A stretch of 64,000 nucleotides of DNA from Acidobacteriaceae bacterium (GTDB taxonomy: Bacteria; Acidobacteriota; Terriglobia; Terriglobales; Acidobacteriaceae): positions 1 to 64,000 of the forward strand of contig DAHUXR010000002.1 of assembly GCA_027307045.1 (NCBI GenBank). Reading direction: 5' to 3'. The notes beneath the pieces were generated by a model, which was not told the DNA's origin, searched no databases, and saw only the letters and a list, made by a program, of their open reading frames with translations. Below, piece by piece: positions 36,901 through 46,000 of the stretch. The position numbers and the translations under genes were made by a program. Every line of letters begins with the position of its first letter. The first letter of the stretch is position 1.

Positions 36901-38863
36901 TTCCACCTCTATTGAGAAGGCGTTTGGGGTACATGTGACGTTCCGGCAATTGCTTGAAGAACTTTCCAGTCTCGATGCGCTAGCCGCACATCTCGCGCCC
37001 ACCATGGCGGTTCCCGTAGCATCTGCCCCTGCGCCCGCGGCAGCGCCCGCGAGCGTGCCGGCGATTCCGACTTCGGCCATTGCGGCTCAGGCCGAACCTG
37101 CTTCTATCCCATTGGGCGGAGTTGAAGCATTGGTGCGCAAGCAACTGGAGATCATGGAAAAGCAGTTGGAGGTTCTGCGCAATCCAGCCGCAGTAAATGC
37201 GATTCAGGCGGGCTCCGCCGCCGCAGCGATCGCACTTACCGTCGCAGCAGCAAACACAAACCAGACTACCCCGGCCCCAATCGCTGCTTCTCCCGTCGCC
37301 GCCAGTTCGAGCATCAAGAAGCCGGAGATGCCTGCGTTCGGTCCTTACAAGCCAGTGCAAAAAGGAATGGCCGGCGCGCTGCCAGATCAACAACAAAAAG
37401 CGCTCGATGCGCTCATTGCCCGCTACACAACGCTGACGAAGGAATCCAAGCGCATTACCGCTGAGCATCGCGCGCACTTGGCGGACCCACGCACCGTTTC
37501 GGGCTTCCGCCAGATATGGAAAGAGATGGTTTACCCCATCGTCACAGAACGCTCGCAGGGTTCAAGACTATGGGACGTGGACGGCAACGAATACGTTGAT
37601 ATGACCAACGGTTTTGGCTCTATTCTATTCGGCCACCGGCCGGATTTTGTGATCCGTGCTGTAACCGAGCAGATGGCGAAGGGCTTTGAAATTGGTCCAC
37701 AATCCCCTCTGGCCGGAAAAGTTGCTGAGTTACTATGCCGGATGACGGGCATGGAACGCGCGGCGTTTTGTAATACAGGTTCGGAAGCCGTTGTCGCCGC
37801 GGTCCGCACTGCGCGCACTGTAACTGGCCGCGATAAGATCGCCATGTTCACTGGCGACTATCACGGCATTTTCGATGAGGTACTGGCGCGGCCGCAGACC
37901 GTCAACGGCGTATTGCGCTCGCGCCCGGTCGCGCCCGGCGTTCCGCAATCGGCGGTGGACAATGTTCTGGTGGTGGACTACGGCGATCCAGCATCGCTCG
38001 ACATTCTGCGCGCGCATGCGCACGAATTGGCCGCCATTCTGGTGGAGCCCGTCCAGAGCCGCCGGCCCGATCTGCTTCCCAGGGAATTCCTGCAGGAGCT
38101 GCGCACGCTAACGCAAAAATCGGGCACGGCATTGGTCTTCGACGAAATCGTTACTGGCTTCCGCGTGCATCCACGGGGCGCGCAGGGATATTTCGATATC
38201 CAGGCGGATATCGCCACCTACGGCAAGGTGATTGGTGGCGGCCTTCCGGTGGGCGTGATCGCAGGCAAAGCCAAATATATGGACGCGCTCGATGGCGGCC
38301 AATGGAATTACGGCGATGCGTCTGGTCCGGAAGCAGGCATGACGTTTTTTGCCGGCACATTTGTTCGCCATCCACTGGCCCTGGCTGCCTGTTGGGCCTG
38401 CTTGAATCATTTAAATGACAAGAGCCCTGATTTGCAGCGGAATCTGAATCAAAAGACTCGCCAACTGGTGGAAGCGATGCTGGACTTTGCGCACCGTGCC
38501 GGAGCCCCAATTCAGATTCCACACTTCGCCTCCTGGATGTGCTTCCAGTTCCCGCAGGACGTTCCCTACGCAAGTCTGTTTTGGGCATACATGCGCGCCA
38601 AAGGCATACACATGTGGGAAGGCCGGCCGAGCTTCCTCACCACGGCGCACACGGACGCCGACAGCGAACTTGTATTGCAGGCCTTCAAGGAATCAATCAC
38701 CGAGATGCAGCGCGGCGGATTTCTTCCCGGAGAGCCTCCGGTTGAGGCAGTTGCGCCGGCGGCGGGCGCGCGGCTCGGCAAGGACCGTGATGGTAAACCA
38801 GCGTGGTTCCTTCCAGATCCTGAACGGCCCGGTAAGTACTTGCAGATTGCTGAGGTCCGATGA
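33947..38863 (+). CDS. PKS with aminotransferase: KS-AT-ACP-AMT
   Basis: 1,638 residues. KS: TACSTSL (Cys near 184), VETHGTGT, KSNIGHLDAAAG. AT: FPGQGAQ, GHSLGEY (Ser near 633) and HAFH, the malonyl-CoA signature. ACP: GLDSLLL (Ser near 978). After an Ala/Pro-rich linker, a class III PLP aminotransferase (about 1140-1600) with NTGSEAVVAAVRTAR and Lys in TYGKVIGGG (near 1427). There is no KR, DH or ER, so the beta-keto group is expected to be aminated directly to a beta-amine, as known for iturin/mycosubtilin-type PKSs. GGAG precedes the ATG, nine bases after the NRPS stop; the stop overlaps the next start. Confidence 0.92.
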   Translation: MSLPEQIDSMNGVAIIGMAGRFPGAQNVREFWQNLLAGKETISFFEPAELEPAPNEPAGIRNDPHYVCARGVLQCAETFDAGFFGINPREAELMDPQHRVFLETAWEAFEDAGYDPLAYTGPVGVFAGMANNTYFPAVIAPRRTGDSPAASLQTMLGNEKDYLATRTSYKLNLRGPSLNIQTACSTSLVAVAQAYQSLQGYQCDMAIAGGISITSPQKRGYLYHEGAIVSPDGHCRAFDAQAGGTVFSNGSGIVVLKRLSDAVGDRDHIYAVIKGVGLNNDGSARVSFAAPSVDGQAEAIAMAQALASVDADSITYVETHGTGTALGDPVEIAGLTQAFRLRTERNQFCAIGSVKSNIGHLDAAAGIAGLIKTSLALQNAKIPASLHYTQPNPKINFAETPFYVNAKLADWPAAETPRRAGVSAFGSGGTNAHVILEEAPQHQASGQGRAEQLFVISARSQTALDHAAHNLASYLASGDATLNLADAAFTLQTGRRHFPHRRAVVARTAAEAAEALISGDSKRAWSRKCEHPDAPVVFLFPGQGAQQVNMGRGLYESEPIFAAQVDECADVLRPLLGLDLRTLLYPQPGHEEEASRQLKETFITQPALFVVEYALAQLWMQWGVAPKAMIGHSLGEYVAACLAGVFSRNVALRILSARARMMQDLPAGAMLAVRLPESDMIPLLGDKLSIAALNSPGMTVVSGPFDAIDELSATLEEKKLMYRRLATSHAFHSAMLDPMLPGFAEVVSRAQMHAPQVPFVSSLTGTWITDEQATSPDYWVQQVRRAVRFSSGIAELLHDPANILLEVGPGQTLSTLARQHPAKQASHEIAASLKSEENVKPDVQNKNMRSQDIRSMLEAAGHIWSAGGSVDWAGFHGNEARHRVSLPTYPFERQRYWIDSPPLATADQAALPANEIRTHSELKEQPMIVPNPNQNAGDTSLARQAAALEKLRALFSDISGLSADQLVASAPFLEIGLDSLLLTQASTSIEKAFGVHVTFRQLLEELSSLDALAAHLAPTMAVPVASAPAPAAAPASVPAIPTSAIAAQAEPASIPLGGVEALVRKQLEIMEKQLEVLRNPAAVNAIQAGSAAAAIALTVAAANTNQTTPAPIAASPVAASSSIKKPEMPAFGPYKPVQKGMAGALPDQQQKALDALIARYTTLTKESKRITAEHRAHLADPRTVSGFRQIWKEMVYPIVTERSQGSRLWDVDGNEYVDMTNGFGSILFGHRPDFVIRAVTEQMAKGFEIGPQSPLAGKVAELLCRMTGMERAAFCNTGSEAVVAAVRTARTVTGRDKIAMFTGDYHGIFDEVLARPQTVNGVLRSRPVAPGVPQSAVDNVLVVDYGDPASLDILRAHAHELAAILVEPVQSRRPDLLPREFLQELRTLTQKSGTALVFDEIVTGFRVHPRGAQGYFDIQADIATYGKVIGGGLPVGVIAGKAKYMDALDGGQWNYGDASGPEAGMTFFAGTFVRHPLALAACWACLNHLNDKSPDLQRNLNQKTRQLVEAMLDFAHRAGAPIQIPHFASWMCFQFPQDVPYASLFWAYMRAKGIHMWEGRPSFLTTAHTDADSELVLQAFKESITEMQRGGFLPGEPPVEAVAPAAGARLGKDRDGKPAWFLPDPERPGKYLQIAEVR

Positions 38864-41800
38864 GCGCGAACCCCGTAAACTCGTACATCCCGGTTGATTT
38901 TGATCCATTCGGCGACGCCCCAGCGCAGGCTGTCCATTTCCCCATGACGGAGGCACAGCGCGAAGTCTGGGCGTCTGTTCAGATGGGCGCTGAAGCGTCC
39001 AATGCATATAACGTTTGTCATGCGTTTCGCCTTCGCGGCGCTTTTTCCACGGACGCAATGAAAGCCGCGCTGCAACAGATGGTAGACCGGCACCAGGCAC
39101 TACGGCTGGTGTGCGACCCCGATGGCGAAACCCAGCACGAACTCGCGTCTGCCACAATTCCCGTTACCACCGTCGATCTTACGGCGATGATGGCTGCGGA
39201 ACGCGAACGTGTAACTGCGCAATACGTTGATCAGGAAACAGATGTTCCTTTCGATCTGGAAAAAGGTCCCTTGTGCCGTGCAGTCATTCTGCGTGAAGAC
39301 CGCCAAACGCATTTCATCGTCTTCACCGCTCACCACATCGTTTGCGACGGATGGTCTGGCGGTATCCTGGTTCTGGACCTGGGTGACTTGTATGAGGCCG
39401 AAAGCGTTGGCATGCGAGCACCATTGCCACCTGCGCACTCATTTCAATCGTACGTGGAAGCACAGAGGACGCCTGGAGAAATTCAAAAAACTCTTGCAGC
39501 AGAGCAATATTGGAAAGCGCAGTTTGCTACACCCATCGATCCTCTGGAGCTACCGCTCGATTTCCTGCGCAAACCGGTGAAGTCCTATGCGGCGGAGCGC
39601 CAGCGGCGGTTGATTTCAGAATCGCTCTATCGTGCTATTTCCCGAGTGGCTGCGCGGAACGGTTGCACCGTTTACGCCATGCTCTTCGCCGCCATGCAGG
39701 TGCTTATTCACCGGCTGACGGGCCAGGATGATTTTGTTTTGGGTACCGTCGTGGCTGCCCAGGCATCTGAAGCGAACGCCGCCAGCATGGTTGGTCACGG
39801 CACGAACGTCTTGCCGGTCCGAGCAAACGTGAATCCCGAAGCAACATTTGAGGAGTATTTGAAGACGGCACGGCAGCGTTTGTTGGATGGGTTTGATCAT
39901 CAATCACTTTCCTTCGGCGCACTGGTGCGATCTCTGAACCTGCCGCGCGATCCCAGCCGCACCCCTCTTGTCACAGCGACGTTCAATTATGACAACGTAA
40001 CAGCGCCGTTCCGGTTCCGTAGCGTGGAAGCAGAACTGCTGTCCTCTCCCAAGAAATTCGCCACGTTCGATCTGGAATTCAACATCCTGAAAACCGCCAC
40101 CGCCGTGTTCGCGGAATGCATTCACAGCACCGCCATTCTGCAACCAGCCACCATCGAACGCTGGCTGGAAAACTATGAAACTCTGTTAGCGGCCATTTGC
40201 GCAAATCCCGCACAGAAGATAGCTGACTTGCCTTTGATGACGCCGGAGCAGGAGCGCAAACTGCTTTCCCCGGCACTGGAAATCTGGCAGATTGACGAAT
40301 GCGTGCATACCCGGTTTGAGCAGCAGGCGAAGAGAACCCCTGGTGCGATCGCGGTGATCAGCGGTGGTGTGTCATTGACGTATGCCGAACTCAATGGCCG
40401 CGCCAATGCAGTGGCGGAGCGTTTGGTCGCCATGGGTGCAGGACCAGATGTTTTAGTCGCTTTGTGCATGGAACGCAGCGTAGGCATGCTGGTGGGATTG
40501 CTGGGAATCTTAAAGGCCGGCGCTGCTTACCTGCCAGTGGATCTACGCTACCCCGCGGACAGAGTGGCATTCATCCTGGAAGATGCCGGTGTTCCCTTGC
40601 TGATTACGCAGCGTAATCTGGAAGCAACTTTGCCTAAACATCAGGCCAGCGTTCTGTTTCTGGACGACATAAGAGAAAGCAGGAACGAAACTTTTGGCAG
40701 CCGCGCCACACTCGATAATCTCGCTTACGTGATTTATACCTCGGGTTCCACGGGTAAGCCCAAGGGCGTGGAAATTCTCCATCGTAGCGTCACCAACGTC
40801 GTTCACAGTTTTCAGGAACTGCTCCACTGCGGAGTTGACGACGTGCTGCTGGCCACCACCACCTTATCTTTTGACATCCACGTGCTGGAGCTGTTTACGC
40901 CCATTCAAGCCGGGTCCCGGCTGGTGATCGCTACAGACGAACAGGCGCAGGACCCCGCGCTTTTGATTCCATTGCTTGAGAGCAGCGGCGCCACCATCTA
41001 TCAAGCTACGCCGGTCCGCTACCGCATGCTTCTCGATGCCGGGTGGAAGGGCATGCAGAATTTGCAGCTCCTGTGTGGCGGTGAGAAGTTGTCACGCGAA
41101 CTGGCAGACCAGCTTCTGGAGCGCGGCGCCGCATTGTGGAACGTTTATGGGCCTACTGAAACCACCGTATGGTCGTCGGCCGCAAGAATTGAAGCGGATG
41201 GCCAGCCAATCACGATCGGGCAGCCCATCGCTAACACTACGTTGTATGTTCTCGATGCGCACATGAAACCCGCGCCGGTGGGTGCTCCGGGTGAGTTGTT
41301 CATTGGAGGCGAAGGCGTGGCGCGGGGATATCTCAAGCGCCCGCAACTTACAGAAGAACGTTTTGTGCTGAATCCGCTTGGTGAAGGGCGCATTTACAAA
41401 ACTGGCGATCGCGCACGCTACCGGGCTGACGGCTGCGTGGAAGTGCTGGGTCGCACTGACGATCAAGTGAAAGTTCGCGGTTTCCGCATTGAACTGGGAG
41501 AAATCGAGCACGCGCTGCAAGCCATCCCGGACGTGTTGCGAGCCGCCGTGGTGGTGCACAGTGAAGGCGATGACCAGAACATCATCGCCTATCTGGTTCC
41601 GGTGCCCGGGGTTCTTTTGACGCCTGCGGAATTGCGCGGCGCATTGCTGCAGACGCTGCCGGATTATATGGTTCCAGCCGCGTTCGTCCTGATCGACGCG
41701 TTGCCCACCACGCCCAACGGAAAGCTTGATCGCAAGGCATTACCGGCGCCAAGCTGGGCAGTCGCTCGCAAGACGCGCGACTCCGTACCGCCCGAAACTC

Positions 41801-42087
41801 CCACGCAGATCACACTGGCCAGGTTCTGGGAGTCGCTGCTGAAGGTTCAAAACGTAGGTATTCACGAAAGCTTTTTTGACCTCGGCGGACACTCGATACT
41901 GGCCGCGAGACTGATGGCGCAGATCCGTTCCTCATTTGGCGTCCAGCTCCCGCAGCACCACATTTTTCGCACTCCCACAATTTGCGGTTTGGCCTCAGTC
42001 ATTGAGTCAAAATTGTGGACGGGGAGTGGACCGCAGGTGGCAGGCGCGGCGGCAGCCTCCACACCACAGGTGGAAATTGAGATATGA
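38860..42087 (+). CDS. NRPS: C-A(Gly-like)-PCP
   Basis: 1,075 residues. C domain with HHIVCDGWS (near 158); A domain with YTSGSTGKPKG (near 626), FDIHVLELF, NVYGPTETTVW and PNGKLDRK; PCP with LGGHSILAARL (Ser near 1012). The A code by eye is D-I-L-Q-L-G-V-V-W-K, close to the known Gly code (differences at two variable positions). It should condense Gly onto the beta-amino acyl chain delivered by the PKS. The C-terminus after the PCP is Ala-rich and may dock to the TubC-like segment of the thioesterase. Start and stop both overlap neighbours. Confidence 0.92.
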   Translation: MSANPVNSYIPVDFDPFGDAPAQAVHFPMTEAQREVWASVQMGAEASNAYNVCHAFRLRGAFSTDAMKAALQQMVDRHQALRLVCDPDGETQHELASATIPVTTVDLTAMMAAERERVTAQYVDQETDVPFDLEKGPLCRAVILREDRQTHFIVFTAHHIVCDGWSGGILVLDLGDLYEAESVGMRAPLPPAHSFQSYVEAQRTPGEIQKTLAAEQYWKAQFATPIDPLELPLDFLRKPVKSYAAERQRRLISESLYRAISRVAARNGCTVYAMLFAAMQVLIHRLTGQDDFVLGTVVAAQASEANAASMVGHGTNVLPVRANVNPEATFEEYLKTARQRLLDGFDHQSLSFGALVRSLNLPRDPSRTPLVTATFNYDNVTAPFRFRSVEAELLSSPKKFATFDLEFNILKTATAVFAECIHSTAILQPATIERWLENYETLLAAICANPAQKIADLPLMTPEQERKLLSPALEIWQIDECVHTRFEQQAKRTPGAIAVISGGVSLTYAELNGRANAVAERLVAMGAGPDVLVALCMERSVGMLVGLLGILKAGAAYLPVDLRYPADRVAFILEDAGVPLLITQRNLEATLPKHQASVLFLDDIRESRNETFGSRATLDNLAYVIYTSGSTGKPKGVEILHRSVTNVVHSFQELLHCGVDDVLLATTTLSFDIHVLELFTPIQAGSRLVIATDEQAQDPALLIPLLESSGATIYQATPVRYRMLLDAGWKGMQNLQLLCGGEKLSRELADQLLERGAALWNVYGPTETTVWSSAARIEADGQPITIGQPIANTTLYVLDAHMKPAPVGAPGELFIGGEGVARGYLKRPQLTEERFVLNPLGEGRIYKTGDRARYRADGCVEVLGRTDDQVKVRGFRIELGEIEHALQAIPDVLRAAVVVHSEGDDQNIIAYLVPVPGVLLTPAELRGALLQTLPDYMVPAAFVLIDALPTTPNGKLDRKALPAPSWAVARKTRDSVPPETPTQITLARFWESLLKVQNVGIHESFFDLGGHSILAARLMAQIRSSFGVQLPQHHIFRTPTICGLASVIESKLWTGSGPQVAGAAAASTPQVEIEI

Positions 42088-43088
42088 GTACCTTCGAATT
42101 CCTACATAAGTTAAAGCAGTCCGGGGTGAAGGTATGGATGGAAGACGATCGGCTGCGCTGCACCGGGCCAGAGCAGGTCCTGATGGGTGGCGTGCGCGAA
42201 CAATTGAGCGCGAGGAAACTGGAGATCATTGCTTTTTTGCGGTCAGCGGCAGGTTCAGAGGAGGGCAGTAGCACCTCTGTGGTGCCCATCCAGCCACTGG
42301 GCAGCCGGCGGCCTTTATTTGCGGTGCCAGGTCATAACGGCGATGTGTTTTGTTACGTTGATCTGGCACGTCACCTGGGAACGGAGCAACCGTTTTTTGC
42401 ACTTCAGGCTCCAGGCATGGAACCTGGACAGGATCCCTTGACCAGCATCGACGCAATCGCCACCGTATTTGCCCGCGACATTCCCGCAGTGCAACCTCAA
42501 GGGCCGTATCTGCTGGCCGGATTTTGCGTGGGAGGAACGATTGCGTTCGAACTGGCCCAGCAACTCACAGCAAAAGGTCACCAGGTAAATTCCCTGATAC
42601 TGTTTGGCTCCCCGTGTCCAACGGCGCTCGCCCTCCGTTACCGCAGTCAGGCTGCGCTCATGAATGCTGCGGGCCGGGTCATGCGGCATGGCTCCGCTCT
42701 GGGGCAGAGAAAGCCAAGTGAATGGTCGCAATACCTGCGCGAACGGGCTGCGGAGCGGCGGGCAGACCGCGAGCTAGAACGCCATGATCCGTTGCGTTTG
42801 CGCCTGGCCGAAACGACCGTGGAGGCCTTCAAGGCCTACCAGCCAAAAGCTGCGACGTTTCCAGTCCACATGCTCATACCAAACGACCAGCCGGACTCTC
42901 TTCTCGAAGACAGACCCCTGGATTGGAATCTGTTCGCAAAAGATTTTACCGTGCACCTGGGCCCCGCCGACGGAGACATGAACACCATGCTGATCGAGCC
43001 TCATGTTTCCCTGTTGGCTAAGTTGTTGAGAAAAAAACTGCTGGATGCAGATCCACCCCAGGCGGCGCTCAACGCCGCTGGCTTCTAA
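42084..43088 (+). CDS. Stand-alone thioesterase with TubC-type docking segment and Cys nucleophile
   Basis: 334 residues. Residues 1-55 (EFLHKLKQSGVKVWMEDDRL ... LSARKLEIIAFL) resemble the TubC N-terminal docking domain. The alpha/beta hydrolase part has PGHNGDVFCY and GFCVGGTIAFE, so the nucleophile is Cys148 instead of Ser. The usual GDHxTML position reads GDMNTML (Met299), so the standard catalytic His is missing; His307 in EPHVSLL is the nearest candidate. It likely releases the product, but by altered chemistry or slow turnover. Cys-type thioesterases are known in beta-lactone and beta-lactam release; that link is only an analogy. Confidence 0.85.
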   Translation: MSTFEFLHKLKQSGVKVWMEDDRLRCTGPEQVLMGGVREQLSARKLEIIAFLRSAAGSEEGSSTSVVPIQPLGSRRPLFAVPGHNGDVFCYVDLARHLGTEQPFFALQAPGMEPGQDPLTSIDAIATVFARDIPAVQPQGPYLLAGFCVGGTIAFELAQQLTAKGHQVNSLILFGSPCPTALALRYRSQAALMNAAGRVMRHGSALGQRKPSEWSQYLRERAAERRADRELERHDPLRLRLAETTVEAFKAYQPKAATFPVHMLIPNDQPDSLLEDRPLDWNLFAKDFTVHLGPADGDMNTMLIEPHVSLLAKLLRKKLLDADPPQAALNAAGF

Positions 43089-43097
43089 GGTGAGCGA

Positions 43098-43113
43098 CGT
43101 GACGCTGGTCACA
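43098..43113 (+). promoter_or_regulatory. CRP/FNR-like palindrome upstream of UspA gene
   Basis: CGTGACGCTGGTCACA fits the TGTGA-N6-TCACA pattern with one mismatch, 31 bases before the proposed start. Three other sites in the window share it. Confidence 0.55.
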
Positions 43114-43144
43114 TCCCGCGGCGGCGTTGCGGAGAATCATCGTG

Positions 43145-44116
43145 ATGGAGCTTCTTTCCACAGCCTTTGGGGAATGCCGATATACGGAAATGGCGGTCAA
43201 TATGTTATCCAGCGTGAGTACGCGTCTGATCCAGATAAAGCGAATTGCCGTCCTGACAGATTTGGGAAACGATTCAGAAAAAATGATGCGTTACGCCGCT
43301 TCATTGGCTCGGTGGTACGGATCGGAGTTGTTGCTTTTCCATGCCTACCCTCCAGAGTTTTATGCGGCAATGCCTCCGGAGCCGCTTCCCATGTGGCCCG
43401 CAAGCGGGTTGTCTCCCAGGGAAGATGCTGAAGGAAAGATCAAGGTCCTTACTGACAAACTGAACCTCAAGGACCTTACGCCAAAGGTTTTGAGTCGCGA
43501 AACAAGCGTCGCTCATATTCTGGAGGAAATGGATGAATATCACCCAAGCCTGGTAGTGCTGGCCACGCACGGCCGCAAGGGCATTGAAAAATGTTTTGTC
43601 GGCTCAGTTGCTGAAGAAGTATTCAGAAGAGTGCATTGGCCAGTGCTGATCCTTGGCGCCGATTGTGTACCCCCGGAGTCGATGATGCAGACACAATTTG
43701 AGCGCGTTCTCTATGCCACAGACCTCTCGGCGGTGTCTTTGACGGCGTTGCATTATGCGTCTGGGATTTCTCACGATCACGAGGCGCAGCTCATTGCTCT
43801 TTATGTTGAGCCCGATGCAAGGCAAGGGTTCTCTTTCGATCAGGTCATTGCGCAGCAACGACTGGAAGATTGGCTGCAGGACAACATTGACGGCATGTCC
43901 GAAGCATTGGCCGGCGTGCATTGCATGGTCGATTTCGGCAAGCCGGGAGCGAAGATAACCGAAGTCGCTGCGCGGCAGCAAGCTGATCTTGTAGTCGTGG
44001 GCGCTCGTGGATTGGGAGCCATCTCCGGAGCGGCCAGCCATTTCATTGGCGGTACCGCGTATGACGTCATCTGCGGCTCGAAATGCCCGGTGCTGATTGT
44101 GCCGCAACCGCGCTAG
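43145..44116 (+). CDS. Tandem universal stress protein (UspA x2)
   Basis: About 323 residues with two Usp domains. The first has IKRIAVLTDLGNDSEKMMRYA and VLATHGRKGIEKCFVGSVAEEVFRR; the second has FERVLYATDLSAVSLTALHYA and VVVGARGLGAISGAASHFIGG, close to the ATP-binding GxxG(9)G(S/T) signature. ATG 43,145 has GGAG at a suitable distance; a TTG at 43,127 and GTG at 43,142 are alternatives. The CRP-like site suggests stress or hypoxia control together with its neighbours. Confidence 0.88.
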   Translation: MELLSTAFGECRYTEMAVNMLSSVSTRLIQIKRIAVLTDLGNDSEKMMRYAASLARWYGSELLLFHAYPPEFYAAMPPEPLPMWPASGLSPREDAEGKIKVLTDKLNLKDLTPKVLSRETSVAHILEEMDEYHPSLVVLATHGRKGIEKCFVGSVAEEVFRRVHWPVLILGADCVPPESMMQTQFERVLYATDLSAVSLTALHYASGISHDHEAQLIALYVEPDARQGFSFDQVIAQQRLEDWLQDNIDGMSEALAGVHCMVDFGKPGAKITEVAARQQADLVVVGARGLGAISGAASHFIGGTAYDVICGSKCPVLIVPQPR

Positions 44117-44118
44117 CT

Positions 44119-44143
44119 CTTGCCGCACAGAGATAGCGGCAAG
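44119..44143. terminator. Hairpin between convergent UspA and phosphorylase genes
   Basis: Stem CTTGCCGC / GCGGCAAG with a nine-base loop lies right after the UspA stop, between convergent genes. No T run follows, so it is a weak terminator candidate. Confidence 0.4.
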
Positions 44144-44230
44144 AAGATGTCCTACGAGTCGAGCACTAAAGTGCGTAGCAGGTGCGCGCGTATCTGACAT
44201 CTAGGAGAGAATGAAACTGCGGCTCTTGAT

Positions 44231-46000
44231 TTATGCGGCACCAGAACGCCGTCTTTCGATAACCGCATGTTCCACCGGCATTGCACTCTTCCCCTCGAAG
44301 TAGGCGTCCAAAACGTATTGCGACAACATTCGCTGCGTATTGAAGAATGAGCCATTCAGCGCTATCGAGAGACGCATCATTTCAGCGCAGGCATCCGGGC
44401 GGCCATAAAACAACGGCACAATGATTTTTTCCAGTTTGTGATAAAGAGCGGCAATCTCATCCGCCTCGGTTTCCGGAATTTCCTCGCGCCCAATGTCCCA
44501 GCCAGTAGCGCCTTCAACGTGTCCTTCAAGCCACCATCCATCGGGGACGCTAAAACTTGGCACGCCGTTCAACGCAGCTTTCATGCCGCTGGTTCCGGAA
44601 GCCTCATGCGGCCGCTCAGGAGTATTGATCCATAGATCTACACCGCTTGTAATGAGTGAGGCCCAGCGCATGTCATAGTTCTCCACGTAAACGGAAGGGA
44701 TCGTATCTTTCAGCGCTGCCATCGCCGCAAACACATGCCGAATCTGCTCCTTTCCCGCTTCGTCCCGCGGATGCGCCTTGCCGCCATAAATAATCCGCAA
44801 TGGTCCCACGTTGCGGGCAATCGATCTGAGACGCTCCAGGTCAGAGAACAAGAGATCTGCGCGTTTGTAAGCGGTGGCCCGCCGCGCAAACCCCAGAGTC
44901 AATACATTCGCGTCAAGTTGGACACCGGTTGCGCGCGCTACCTCTGCGATCAGCGCAGTCTTGGCTAGTACGTGAGCGTCACGGATTTCCTTTAGCGGAA
45001 TGCCGATTGCGTATCGGAAATAGAGATTGTCGCGACGCCATTCCGGAATGTGGCGATCATAAAGTTCCTGAAAGGGCGGCGATGCCCACGTTCCGGCGTG
45101 CACGCCATTGGTAATTGCGCGGATCGAATATTCGGGAAACATGCCGCGCGACACTTCACCATGCTGCATGGCCACACCATTGATGTAATGAGAAAAACGC
45201 AACGCCAGGTCAGTCATGTTGAGGACTTTTCCGCCCAAACAACCAGTGCGTTGCAGGGCGGCCGTGCGCTCGTCGCCAAGGATGCGGCGCACAAGGCCAT
45301 TGGAGAATTGATCGTGCCCAGCAGGAACTGGAGTGTGCGTGGTGAAAACACATTTCCTGCGCACAAAGGCAATCTCTTCTTCAGAACTCTCTGCCAGAGA
45401 GCGTCCGGCCACATGCTCTTCCAGCAGCGCAAGCGCTAAAAGTGCCGCATGCCCCTCATTCATGTGGTATGTCATCAGGTGGTGATGTCCTAACTGGCGC
45501 AACATTGCGATTCCGCCAATGCCAAGAACAACTTCCTGGCATAGGCGATAGTAGTCATCCCCGCCATACAGGTGGTCCGTCAAGGTTTGAAAAAACGGCG
45601 GATTTTCCGGCAGCGCCGTATCCAGAAGATAGACAGGCACAGTGTGTCCGCTATAACCGCGAACCGTATATTGCCAAGCCCGTATTGCGATCGTATGGCC
45701 TTCAATGACAATAGAGGACCGCGCGTCAAGCGGCTGCAAGACCTTTTCGGGGCCCCAGATTGACGGCGTCTCAGACTGATTTCCCCGCGCATCCAGATGC
45801 TGCTCAAAGTATCCTTTGCGATGCAGCAGCGTAACACCCGCCATCGGCAATCCCATATCAGCCGCGGAACGCAGCGTGTCACCAGCCAGAATCCCCAATC
45901 CACCCGCATAGGTGGGCAAGCTTGCCTCCAATGCGATCTCCATGGAAAAGTATGCCGCCCCAATTGGATGAAAATTCATTTTGGTCCGTGCACCCGCCAT
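44231..46000 (-). CDS. glgP: Alpha-glucan (glycogen) phosphorylase, short form
   Basis: 589 residues. AAYFSMEIALEASLPTYAGGLG begins the short bacterial phosphorylase; YHMNEGHAAL and FTTHTPVPAGHDQF follow in order, and the PLP Lys lies in HEASGTSGMKAALNG. The DUF3417-type N-terminal extension of longer forms is absent. It releases glucose 1-phosphate from glycogen in the cytosol. A CRP-like site lies 98 bases upstream. An ATG at residue 8 (45,979) is an alternative start. Confidence 0.92.
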   Translation of the reverse strand: MAGARTKMNFHPIGAAYFSMEIALEASLPTYAGGLGILAGDTLRSAADMGLPMAGVTLLHRKGYFEQHLDARGNQSETPSIWGPEKVLQPLDARSSIVIEGHTIAIRAWQYTVRGYSGHTVPVYLLDTALPENPPFFQTLTDHLYGGDDYYRLCQEVVLGIGGIAMLRQLGHHHLMTYHMNEGHAALLALALLEEHVAGRSLAESSEEEIAFVRRKCVFTTHTPVPAGHDQFSNGLVRRILGDERTAALQRTGCLGGKVLNMTDLALRFSHYINGVAMQHGEVSRGMFPEYSIRAITNGVHAGTWASPPFQELYDRHIPEWRRDNLYFRYAIGIPLKEIRDAHVLAKTALIAEVARATGVQLDANVLTLGFARRATAYKRADLLFSDLERLRSIARNVGPLRIIYGGKAHPRDEAGKEQIRHVFAAMAALKDTIPSVYVENYDMRWASLITSGVDLWINTPERPHEASGTSGMKAALNGVPSFSVPDGWWLEGHVEGATGWDIGREEIPETEADEIAALYHKLEKIIVPLFYGRPDACAEMMRLSIALNGSFFNTQRMLSQYVLDAYFEGKSAMPVEHAVIERRRSGAA

